DNA of 5,167 nt, taken from assembly GCA_021604885.1 (NCBI GenBank), contig BQJV01000267.1:1-5167 (forward strand), read 5' to 3'. Below, in pieces: positions 1-5,167 of this stretch. Both the position numbers and the translations under genes were made by a program. This stretch comes from Acidimicrobiales bacterium. Lineage in GTDB: Bacteria; Actinomycetota; Acidimicrobiia; Acidimicrobiales; Aldehydirespiratoraceae. Each line of letters opens with the position of its first letter. Within the stretch, counting starts at the first letter, position 1. The notes beneath the pieces were generated by a model. The model was not told the origin of the DNA. It worked only from the letters and a program-made list of their open reading frames with translations, and ran no database searches.

Positions 1-239
1 CCGCCGACCTCCGCAAGCGGACCAGGAAGCTCGAGAAGGATCTCGAGATCGCGGAGGCGAAGGTCATCGAGCTCCACGATCAGCTCGCCGACCCCGCGAT
101 CTACGACCAGCCCGAGGAGGTCCACCGGCTGGCGACGCTCCACGACGCCGCAAAGGATCTCGCCGCTCGGCTGACCGACGAGTGGGCCGCCGCAGCGGAA
201 GACCTCGAAGCCGCCGAGGCCCCACCCGATCCGCGTTGA
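1..239 (+). CDS. ABC-F family ATPase, C-terminal end (partial)
   Basis: Reading from position 3 gives 78 residues ending at TGA 237-239; the 5' part lies outside the window. The peptide is rich in Lys, Glu, Ala and Leu (for example RKLEKDLEIAEAKVIELHDQ) and continues with LADPAIYDQPEEVHRLA. This matches the C-terminal coiled-coil domain of ABC-F proteins (Uup/EttA-like, ABC_tran_CTD), where a helical hairpin turns at an 'L-x-D-P-x-x-Y' segment. Known ABC-F proteins are soluble, have two ATPase domains and act on ribosomes or nucleic acid structures rather than in transport. The Walker motifs are not in the window, so the call rests on this tail alone. A short acidic, Pro-rich end (EAPPDPR) follows. 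A hairpin overlaps the stop codon and probably ends the transcript. Another coiled-coil protein is possible but less likely. Confidence 0.72.
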   Translation, partial: ADLRKRTRKLEKDLEIAEAKVIELHDQLADPAIYDQPEEVHRLATLHDAAKDLAARLTDEWAAAAEDLEAAEAPPDPR

Positions 240-265
240 GTTGTGGTCGTCTCGCGACCACAACT
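239..265 (+). terminator. Hairpin at the end of the ABC-F gene
   Basis: A perfect 11-bp inverted repeat (AGTTGTGGTCG at 239-249 and CGACCACAACT at 255-265) encloses a 5-base loop. The first stem base is the last base of the TGA stop. Only a poor T-run follows (TTGGTTAAG), so it is either a weak intrinsic terminator or a 3'-end stabilising hairpin. It separates the ABC-F gene from the promoter of the next gene, whose -35-like box starts four bases further on. Confidence 0.55.
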
Positions 266-268
266 TGG

Positions 269-297
269 TTAAGAAGCCCGAAGGTGGCGGCTACGGT
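269..297 (+). promoter_or_regulatory. Predicted promoter of the nucleoside hydrolase gene (leaderless type)
   Basis: A -35-like TTAAGA (269-274; 4 of 6 match to TTGACA) is followed by a 17-base spacer and a -10 box TACGGT (292-297). Transcription would start around 304, within about two bases of the ATG at 306, implying a leaderless or nearly leaderless mRNA. The same -10 to ATG distance occurs at 3289/3298. This is predicted from sequence only. Confidence 0.5.
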
Positions 298-305
298 GGC
301 CGGGG

Positions 306-1301
306 ATGACGCTGCCCGCCCGCCCGGACGGCCCGCTTCGGGTCGTCATCGACACCGACACGGCCAACGAGATCGACGACCAGTTCGCCATCGTCTGGGC
401 GATGTTGTCGCCCGAGCAGCTCACGATCGAGGGCGTTCACGCGGCGCCCTTCTGTCACGGTCACTACTTCGACGCGGTCGATGCCGCGGCCACCAAGCGG
501 GGCGGTGAACGTACCCGCCTCGAGTACGTGGCCGAGGCGATCGGACCCGAACGCCGCGCCCGGATGACGGCCGATCGGCCCGCCTCGCAGGGCGAGGAGC
601 GGTCACGAGCGGAGATCCATCGCCTGCTCGACGCGATCGACGCCGCCGCACCGCCGGTGAAGGCGGGCAGCACCCGCTTCATGGAGTCGCCGACCGACAT
701 CGTCGAGAGCGACGCGGCCCGCCATCTGATCGAACGGGCCCACGCCGGCTCGGGGCCGCTCTACGTCCCGACCATCGGCGCGCCGACGAACGTGGCCGCC
801 GCCCTCCTCATGGACCCGTCGATCGCCGAGAAGATCGTCGTGATCTTCCTCGCCGGCTATCCGTCCGCTGCGCCCCATGCCGACGACAGCTTCAACCTCG
901 TCCAGGACCGCCACGCCACCAACGTGCTGTTCGAGTCGAGCGTTCCGCTCGTCTACCAACCCGGCTATCACGTTGCCGAAGTGCTCGGCTTCTCGCTGCC
1001 CGACGCCGACCGCTGGCTCAAGGGCCACGGGACGCTGGGCGATCTCCTGCACCAGATCTATGTCGACAATCCGATCGACCGCGACGTGGACGCGGTCGGC
1101 CGGAGCTGGGTCATCTGGGACATCATCGCGATCGCCTGGCTGCTCGATCCGAGCTGGGCACCGACGTTCGAGACATCCCGGGCCCGGGTGACGGACGCGC
1201 ACACCTGGGAGCCGATGGACGGCCGCATGCAGGAGGCCTTCCGCGTGCAACGCGGGCCGATCTTCGCGGACCTGCTCGCGAAGATCCACGCCCATGGCTG
1301 A
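306..1301 (+). CDS. Nucleoside hydrolase-like protein (IUNH superfamily), variant metal-binding motif
   Basis: This 331-residue protein is about the usual length for inosine-uridine preferring nucleoside hydrolases, Ca-dependent enzymes that split the N-glycosidic bond of ribonucleosides. The N-terminal metal/ribose motif reads DTDTANEIDDQFA (residues 16-28), giving D16, D18, D24 and D25. The classic form is DxDPGxDDA, so this one carries two extra residues. GAPTN (158-162) corresponds to the 'GPLTN' segment with the Ca-contacting Thr (T161). SFNLVQD (N197, D201) matches the ribose-binding Asn/Asp region. The C-terminal metal Asp appears as IWDI (D272), with Trp where many family members have His. 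A 'DTDTxNEIDDQFA' subgroup exists within the superfamily, but its substrates are poorly defined, so the nucleoside substrate is unproven. There is no signal peptide, so it is cytoplasmic. ATG 306 is the first possible start after an in-frame TAA at 270-272. The stop overlaps the next gene by 8 bases, suggesting one transcript. Confidence 0.85.
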   Translation: MTLPARPDGPLRVVIDTDTANEIDDQFAIVWAMLSPEQLTIEGVHAAPFCHGHYFDAVDAAATKRGGERTRLEYVAEAIGPERRARMTADRPASQGEERSRAEIHRLLDAIDAAAPPVKAGSTRFMESPTDIVESDAARHLIERAHAGSGPLYVPTIGAPTNVAAALLMDPSIAEKIVVIFLAGYPSAAPHADDSFNLVQDRHATNVLFESSVPLVYQPGYHVAEVLGFSLPDADRWLKGHGTLGDLLHQIYVDNPIDRDVDAVGRSWVIWDIIAIAWLLDPSWAPTFETSRARVTDAHTWEPMDGRMQEAFRVQRGPIFADLLAKIHAHG

Positions 1302-3228
1302 ACCGATCTGGCGGCCGTCGCCGGAGCGGGCCGAGGCCGCGAACCTGACCGCGTTCGCCCGCGCCGTCGGTCACGAAGGGTTCGAGACACTCCACGCGTG
1401 GTCGGTGACCAAACCGGCCGACTTCTGGGCGGCGGCCTGGGATCGGCTCGGCGTCGTCGGCGACCGGGGCGAACGCGTCATCGACACCGGCGACCATCTC
1501 ACCGACACCCGGTTCTTCCCCGATGCCCGCCTCAACGTCGCCGAGAACCTCTTGGCCCACAGGGGCCCGCAACCGGCGATGGTCTTCCACAGCGAGGATG
1601 GATCGATCCGGCGCACGATCAGCCGCGACGGGCTCCGGTCGATGGTCGGACAACTCCAGGCCGCCATGCGGCGCGCCGGCGTCGGCGAGGGCGATCGCGT
1701 CGTCGTCTGGCTGCCGAACATCCCGGAGACGTACGCCGTGATGCTCGCGGCGGCGTCGATCGGCGCGACGTTCTCGTCCACGTCGCCGGACTTCGGCGTG
1801 GACGGCGTCGTCGATCGCTTCGGGCAGATCGAGCCGACGCTGCTGTTCACCTGCGACGCGTACCGCTACGGCGGGAAGGTCCACGATCGATTGGAGCCGC
1901 TGGCCGAGATCCGGGCACAGCTGCCCACGCTCGAGCAGGTGGTGGTCGTTCCGTTCGTCGGGGACGGCGGCACGGGTGACGTCCCCGACGCGGTGACGCT
2001 GGATGCGTTCGTCGACGGTATCGACCCGAAGGAGCCGGACTTCGTCCGCCTCCCGTTCGACCACCCCTGGTACGTCCTCTTCAGCTCCGGCACCACGGGC
2101 AAGCCGAAGTGCATCGTCCACCGCACCGGCGGGGTGCTGCTGAAACACCTGGTCGAACACCAGCTGCACTGCGACATCCGCCCCGGCGACCGGGTCTTCT
2201 ACTTCACGACGGCCGGGTGGATGATGTGGAATTGGCTCGCGTCCGCCCTGGCGAGCGGGGCGACGCTGGTGCTCTACGACGGATCGCCGTTCCACCCGGA
2301 CGGCAACCGCCTCTTCGACCTGGCTGACGAGACCGGGATCACGCTCTTCGGCACGTCCGCGAAGTTCATCGAGGCGCTCGGGAAATCGTCGCTCTCCCCC
2401 GCCGACACGCACGACCTCGCCGCGCTCCGCACCCTGACGTCGACCGGTTCCACGCTCGTCGCCGAGGGCTTCGTGACCGTCCACGAACGGATCAAGGCCG
2501 ACCTCCATCTCGCGTCGATATCGGGTGGCACGGACCTCTGTGGCTGCCTCGTGCTCGGCGACCCGACGAGCCCCGTCCTCGCCGGCGAGATCCAGCGGCC
2601 CGCTCTCGGGCTCGACATCGACGTCGCCGACGAGCTCGGCAATCGTGTATCTCCAGGGGTGCGGGGCGAGCTGGTCTGCCGCAACGCCTTCCCGTCGATG
2701 CCGCTCGGGTTCCACGACGACCCGGGCGACGAGCGCTACCACGCCGCGTACTTCGAGCGGATCGCGGGTGTGTGGCACCAGGGCGACTTCGCCGAGTGGA
2801 CCGAGCAGGGCGGCGTCGTCATCCACGGTCGGAGTGACGCGACGCTGAACCCCGGCGGCGTCCGTATCGGCACGGCGGAGATCTATCGCCAGGTGGACAA
2901 GGTGCCGGGGATCGTCGAGGCGATCGTGATCGGCCAGGAGGTCGACGGCGACACCCGCGTGGTGCTCTTCGTCGTCCTCGAGGAGGGCCGCACACTGGAC
3001 GACGACCTCGAGGCCGCGATCCGGGCCGAGGTCCGCGCCGGTGCGACACCGCGCCATGTCCCGGCCGTCATCGGACAGGTCCCCGAGATCCCCCGCACCC
3101 GCAGCGGCAAGATCGTCGAGCTGGGCGTGCGCGCGGTCGTCCACGGCAACGAGGTGCGAAACACCGAGGCGCTCGCGAACCCCGAGGCGCTGGAGCACTT
3201 CCGGAACCACCCCGCGCTGGCGGACTGA
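1294..3228 (+). CDS. aacS: Acetoacetyl-CoA synthetase (acetoacetate--CoA ligase, EC 6.2.1.16)
   Basis: This 644-residue protein belongs to the ANL adenylate-forming family and is full length for bacterial acetoacetyl-CoA synthetases. It converts acetoacetate, ATP and CoA to acetoacetyl-CoA, AMP and PPi in the cytoplasm, feeding acetoacetate into central carbon metabolism or PHB-type pathways. Family marks in order: N-terminal PIWRPS; RLNVAENLL; FSSTSPDFG (160-168; FSSCSPDFG is common, so Thr replaces Cys); DRFGQIEP; ATP-binding loop FSSGTTGKPK (263-272); AGWMMWNW (307-314); FGTSAKFIEAL; SGGTD (410-414); and the C-terminal TRSGK with K606, the adenylation lysine that is a known acetylation target in related enzymes. 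The ending 'NTEALANPEALEHF' is typical of this enzyme and separates it from acetyl-CoA synthetase. The start at ATG 1294 lies inside the last codons of the nucleoside hydrolase gene; no strong Shine-Dalgarno precedes it, so translation is probably coupled. The symbol acsA is also used for this function. Confidence 0.96.
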   Translation: MAEPIWRPSPERAEAANLTAFARAVGHEGFETLHAWSVTKPADFWAAAWDRLGVVGDRGERVIDTGDHLTDTRFFPDARLNVAENLLAHRGPQPAMVFHSEDGSIRRTISRDGLRSMVGQLQAAMRRAGVGEGDRVVVWLPNIPETYAVMLAAASIGATFSSTSPDFGVDGVVDRFGQIEPTLLFTCDAYRYGGKVHDRLEPLAEIRAQLPTLEQVVVVPFVGDGGTGDVPDAVTLDAFVDGIDPKEPDFVRLPFDHPWYVLFSSGTTGKPKCIVHRTGGVLLKHLVEHQLHCDIRPGDRVFYFTTAGWMMWNWLASALASGATLVLYDGSPFHPDGNRLFDLADETGITLFGTSAKFIEALGKSSLSPADTHDLAALRTLTSTGSTLVAEGFVTVHERIKADLHLASISGGTDLCGCLVLGDPTSPVLAGEIQRPALGLDIDVADELGNRVSPGVRGELVCRNAFPSMPLGFHDDPGDERYHAAYFERIAGVWHQGDFAEWTEQGGVVIHGRSDATLNPGGVRIGTAEIYRQVDKVPGIVEAIVIGQEVDGDTRVVLFVVLEEGRTLDDDLEAAIRAEVRAGATPRHVPAVIGQVPEIPRTRSGKIVELGVRAVVHGNEVRNTEALANPEALEHFRNHPALAD

Positions 3229-3260
3229 TCGGGCGCGGCGCGTCCGCCCCCGACGGCGTG

Positions 3261-3289
3261 GTGACGAACCCGCCGAGCGGGCCTACGCT
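3261..3289 (+). promoter_or_regulatory. Predicted promoter of the alpha/beta hydrolase gene (leaderless type)
   Basis: GTGACG (3261-3266; TGAC core of the -35 consensus) and TACGCT (3284-3289; -10) are separated by exactly 17 bases. The expected transcription start is near 3296, two bases before the ATG at 3298. It lies in the 69-base gap after the acetoacetyl-CoA synthetase stop, so the hydrolase is probably transcribed on its own, at least in part. No Shine-Dalgarno sequence lies between the -10 box and the ATG. Confidence 0.6.
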
Positions 3290-3297
3290 CGAACGTC

Positions 3298-4170
3298 ATG
3301 GCTTCAATCGACGTCTCCACCGGCATGACCCTCGAATACGACGTCCGCGGCGAAGGCGAGCCAATCCTCTTCGTCATGGGTCTCGCCGGTCAGCTCATCG
3401 ACTGGCCGGAGGAGTTCGTCGACCTCTTCGTGGACGAGGGCTATCAGGTCATCCGGTTCGACAACCGCGACATCGGCCTCTCCACCCAGACCGAGTGGGA
3501 TCCGCCCAGCCAGAACAAGGTGCTGATGGCCATGCTCCGCCGAAAGGCGCTGAAGGACGTCGGCTACACAGTCGAGGACATGGCGGCGGACGCGGCCGCG
3601 CTGCTCGAGGCGCTCGGCACCGGCCCGGCCCACGTCGTCGGCGCGTCGATGGGCGGCATGATCACCCAGGCCATGGCGATCAACCACCCGTCCAAGGTGC
3701 GCAGCATCTGCTCGATCATGAGCAACACCGGCGACAAGAAGAACGGCGGAATCGCGTTCTCGCTGATGGCCAAGCTCGGCCGGCGTCCGGCACCCACGCT
3801 CGAAAACGCAGTGGACGAATCGGTCACCATGTTCCGCGCGATCAGCGGTGAGCACTTCGACGAGGAAGAACACCGCAAGCGCGGCCAGGAAGGTGTCAGC
3901 CGCAGCTTCACCCCCGCGGGTGTCGCCCGCCAGACCGCGGCGATCGCGGGCAGCCCCGACCGCACCGCGCGGCTCGGCAAGGTGACCGTGCCGGCGCTGG
4001 TCGTCCACGGTCTCCAGGACCCGTTGGTCAAGCCGTCCGGCGGCATCACGACCGCCAGGGCGATCCCGGGTTCGCGGCTGCTGATGTTCGGCGACATGGG
4101 CCACGATCTCCCGCGACCGCGTTGGCTCGAGATGCGCGACGCCATCCTCACCAACATCCGACGCGCCTGA
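3298..4170 (+). CDS. Alpha/beta hydrolase (RdmC/esterase-like)
   Basis: This 290-residue single-domain alpha/beta hydrolase has a complete predicted catalytic triad. The nucleophile elbow is VGASMGGM with S117, the acid is D241 in VVHGLQDPLV, and the histidine is H269 in GDMGHDLPRP. The segment MGLAGQLIDWP (27-37) forms the oxyanion-hole region after strand 3. RFDNRDIGLST is a hallmark of a group that includes aclacinomycin methylesterase (RdmC)-like hydrolases and many uncharacterised actinobacterial esterases. A helical cap with many charged residues (EHFDEEEHRKRGQEG) lies between the elbow and the acid. There is no signal peptide or membrane segment, so it is cytoplasmic. The substrate cannot be named; an ester or lactone is the family-level expectation. 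ATG 3298 is the only sensible start, because an in-frame TGA at 3262-3264 precedes it with no other start codon between. A large hairpin follows 30 bases after the stop. Confidence 0.93.
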   Translation: MASIDVSTGMTLEYDVRGEGEPILFVMGLAGQLIDWPEEFVDLFVDEGYQVIRFDNRDIGLSTQTEWDPPSQNKVLMAMLRRKALKDVGYTVEDMAADAAALLEALGTGPAHVVGASMGGMITQAMAINHPSKVRSICSIMSNTGDKKNGGIAFSLMAKLGRRPAPTLENAVDESVTMFRAISGEHFDEEEHRKRGQEGVSRSFTPAGVARQTAAIAGSPDRTARLGKVTVPALVVHGLQDPLVKPSGGITTARAIPGSRLLMFGDMGHDLPRPRWLEMRDAILTNIRRA

Positions 4171-4200
4171 CCGACCCCCGCCGGCCCACCCACCCGAGCG

Positions 4201-4271
4201 ATCTCTGGTCACGAAAGGGTCGTTGTTCGTGCTGAGCAGGGGCTCGAGTCGACCCTTTCGTGACCAGAGAT
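4201..4271. terminator. Bidirectional terminator-like long inverted repeat
   Basis: Two perfect 22-base inverted arms (4201-4222 and 4250-4271) flank a 27-base centre. The centre itself can form a short GAGC/GCTC hairpin (4234-4237 with 4242-4245). The stem can extend outward by a G-T wobble and two G-C pairs (4198-4200 with 4272-4274). It lies between the convergent ends of the alpha/beta hydrolase gene (stop at 4170) and the minus-strand DUF2461 gene (stop at 4313), the expected place for a shared terminator. On the plus strand a modest T-rich stretch follows (TTGCGTGTTT). The arms are unusually long for a simple terminator, so a dispersed palindromic repeat is an alternative. Confidence 0.7.
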
Positions 4272-4295
4272 TGCGTGTTTGCCCGGGGGACGGTG

Positions 4296-4320
4296 GGTCT
4301 GGTCTGGTCTGGTCAGGTGA
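4296..4320. repeat. Short 5-bp tandem repeat (GGTCT)
   Basis: Three perfect GGTCT units (4296-4310) are followed by two degenerate units, GGTCA and GGTGA (4311-4320). The fourth unit contains the TCA that is the reverse complement of the DUF2461 stop codon, so the repeat overlaps the 3' end of that gene. Gain or loss of units within the perfect part would stay outside the coding region. No function can be assigned. Confidence 0.6.
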
Positions 4321-4981
4321 GGTGCTCGACGAGCCAGTGGTGGACGTCGGCGTATTCGGCGAGCCGTGCCGTGCACCAGTCCGCGAACGCAGCCGTGTTG
4401 ACCGACGCGGGCATGGGGATCGGCGCGCGCACCTGGAACATCTTGTGGCGGAGCAGATCGCCGCGAGGGTGGTCCTCCGGCCATGGCTTGGGGACCTTCT
4501 TCAACGCCTGGCCGGCAAGGTCGAGGTCGTAGGACGCCGCCAGCGTGTCGATGGCGTCCTGGAGCGCCGCGCCGGAGTCCTCGCCGACGGCGCGCCGCCA
4601 AGCGTCGACGTCGGAGATCACCATGCCCGATGCGAACCCGACCGTGGACTCCGAGAGGCGGATGTGCAACGTCGGCGCGCGCTTCTTGTCGTCACCCTGC
4701 CACCACTTCAACAACAGATGATCCTTGTACGGCGAGGCGTCCGGGTTGAACCGCAGATCGTTGTTGATCGGCGCGATCGACCCGTTGGTCTTGGGCTGGC
4801 CGACGATCAGCGGCGAAACCGCGTCCTGGAGGCGTGCGGTCATCGCGTCGACGAAGTCCTTCGCCGGCTGAGCGACCTCCGCGTCGTACTGCTTCTTGTT
4901 CGCCTGGAACCACTCACGGTTCCGGGTGCCGAGCGTCGTGAGGAAGGCCATGCCGGTCGGGGGGAATCCGGTGAAGTTCAT
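4313..4981 (-). CDS. DUF2461 domain-containing protein (TIGR02453-like)
   Basis: The gene encodes 222 residues, about the usual length for this family of unknown biochemical function. Recognisable marks are the N-terminal FTGFPPTGMAFLTTL; NREWFQANKKQYDAEV (21-36); TNGSI (65-69); and the central NDLRFNPDASPYKDH (74-88), equivalent to the more common 'RDTRFSKDKTPYKTH' core. W93/W94, a 'GMVISD' strand and a C-terminal LAEYADVHHWLVEHL follow. Most relatives begin just before 'F-x-G-F', which supports ATG 4981 rather than the in-frame ATG at 5005 or the longer open frame to 5161; those extra codons would overlap the divergent gene. A good promoter sits exactly where a leaderless start at 4981 needs it. 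There is no signal peptide or membrane segment. The gene is convergent with the alpha/beta hydrolase and divergent from the phosphotransferase gene. Confidence 0.9.
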   Translation of the reverse strand: MNFTGFPPTGMAFLTTLGTRNREWFQANKKQYDAEVAQPAKDFVDAMTARLQDAVSPLIVGQPKTNGSIAPINNDLRFNPDASPYKDHLLLKWWQGDDKKRAPTLHIRLSESTVGFASGMVISDVDAWRRAVGEDSGAALQDAIDTLAASYDLDLAGQALKKVPKPWPEDHPRGDLLRHKMFQVRAPIPMPASVNTAAFADWCTARLAEYADVHHWLVEHLT

Positions 4982-4987
4982 GTTCGG

Positions 4988-5016
4988 ATCGTAGAGTGCC
5001 GCCATGGTTGCGTCAG
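4988..5016 (-). promoter_or_regulatory. Predicted leaderless promoter of the DUF2461 gene
   Basis: On the minus strand, CTGACG (5016 down to 5011; TGAC core) and TACGAT (4993 down to 4988) are separated by exactly 17 bases. Six bases then separate the -10 box from the ATG at 4981, putting the expected first transcribed base on the A of the start codon. The -35 box lies inside the first codons of the divergent phosphotransferase gene. Confidence 0.6.
4992..4997 (+). promoter_or_regulatory. Predicted -10 box of the phosphotransferase gene (leaderless type)
   Basis: TAGAGT fits TANNNT and ends 6 bases before the ATG at 5004, so transcription should start at the A of the start codon. No good -35 is seen; the best candidate is GTGAAG at 4971-4976 with a short 15-base spacer. 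It overlaps the opposite-strand -10 box (4988-4993) by two base pairs. An in-frame TAG within this box (4992-4994) excludes a more upstream start. Confidence 0.45.
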
Positions 5017-5167
5017 AAGGAACGGTCACCCCGGCGATCATCGCCGATCCCGCGGAGGTCACCGGCCACTGGCTCCAGCGGGTCATGGCCGCGAACGGCC
5101 ACGACGTGGAGATCGTCTCGATCAGCCGGGAGTCCGTCGGCACCGGACAGATGGCCCACAACGAGCG
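5004..5167 (+). CDS. Phosphotransferase-family protein, N-terminal part (APH/kinase-like, partial)
   Basis: The open frame starts at ATG 5004 and runs off the right edge; 54 complete codons are visible. The peptide begins MVASEGTVTPAIIADPAEVT, continues with a helix (GHWLQRVMAAN) and then reads DVEIVSISRESVGTGQMAHN. A helix followed by a beta strand and a 'VGTGQM' glycine-rich turn is typical of the start of actinobacterial phosphotransferase-family proteins (APH/EcKinase-like fold), in which this turn is the nucleotide-binding loop. The family phosphorylates small molecules such as aminoglycosides, choline or steroid-like alcohols, and the substrate cannot be told from this fragment. An in-frame TAG at 4992-4994 and the absence of another start before ATG 5004 fix the start. 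The gene is divergent from the DUF2461 gene, with 22 bases between start codons, so the two may be co-regulated. The catalytic HxD-type loop lies beyond the window, so activity cannot be judged. Confidence 0.72.
   Translation, partial: MVASEGTVTPAIIADPAEVTGHWLQRVMAANGHDVEIVSISRESVGTGQMAHNE

Noticed and set aside
603..1295. 230-codon antisense frame opposite the nucleoside hydrolase
   Set aside because: It has no family-like motifs, a biased Arg/Val/Asp composition and full overlap with a well-supported gene.
1123..3210. 695-codon open frame antisense to the acetoacetyl-CoA synthetase gene
   Set aside because: It is low-complexity (Arg/Asp/Val-rich) with no family motifs and lies opposite a certain gene. 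Long antisense frames are common in GC-rich coding DNA.
3231..3249. GGGCG/CGCCC hairpin after the acetoacetyl-CoA synthetase stop as a terminator
   Set aside because: It is only a 5-bp stem with a 9-base loop and no T-run; such pairs are expected by chance in GC-rich spacers.
3304..4212. 302-codon antisense frame opposite the alpha/beta hydrolase
   Set aside because: It mirrors the hydrolase codons, has no recognisable domain and would run into the hairpin at 4201; it is a high-GC shadow.
4982..5161. N-terminal extension of the DUF2461 gene up to 5161 or 5005
   Set aside because: The family normally begins near 'F-x-G-F', and the extension overlaps the divergent phosphotransferase coding sequence and the promoter fitted to ATG 4981.

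Overview
The window is GC-rich, with C/G-ending codons throughout. Four genes have a TANNNT -10 box 6 to 8 bases upstream of the ATG and no convincing Shine-Dalgarno sequence, the usual layout of leaderless actinobacterial transcripts. The gene content also fits a high-GC actinomycete, possibly an Acidimicrobiia-like environmental lineage. That placement is inference, because no ribosomal RNA or other phylogenetic marker is present.

Layout: (1) Positions 1-239 are the 3' end of an ABC-F type ATPase gene, closed by an 11-bp perfect hairpin. (2) A promoter at 269-297 precedes a two-gene unit: a divergent nucleoside hydrolase-like protein (306-1301) and an acetoacetyl-CoA synthetase (1294-3228). 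The two genes overlap by 8 bases (ATGGCTGA). (3) A well-spaced promoter at 3261-3289 precedes a separate alpha/beta hydrolase gene (3298-4170). (4) The convergent junction at 4171-4312 holds a 22-bp perfect inverted repeat, probably a bidirectional terminator, and a short GGTCT-type tandem repeat. (5) A DUF2461 (TIGR02453-like) gene lies on the minus strand (4313-4981). (6) Divergent from it, with only 22 bases between the two ATGs, starts a phosphotransferase-family (APH-like) gene that runs off the right edge (5004-5167).

The acetoacetyl-CoA synthetase links the region to use of acetoacetate or ketone bodies and acyl-CoA metabolism. The hydrolase and phosphotransferase could act on small molecules, but their substrates cannot be read from sequence. 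No mobile element, CRISPR array, tRNA or rRNA was seen. The window looks like ordinary chromosome. Its most notable points are the unusual coupling of a variant nucleoside hydrolase to an acetoacetyl-CoA synthetase, the interlocked divergent leaderless promoters near 4990, and the long inverted repeat at 4201-4271.
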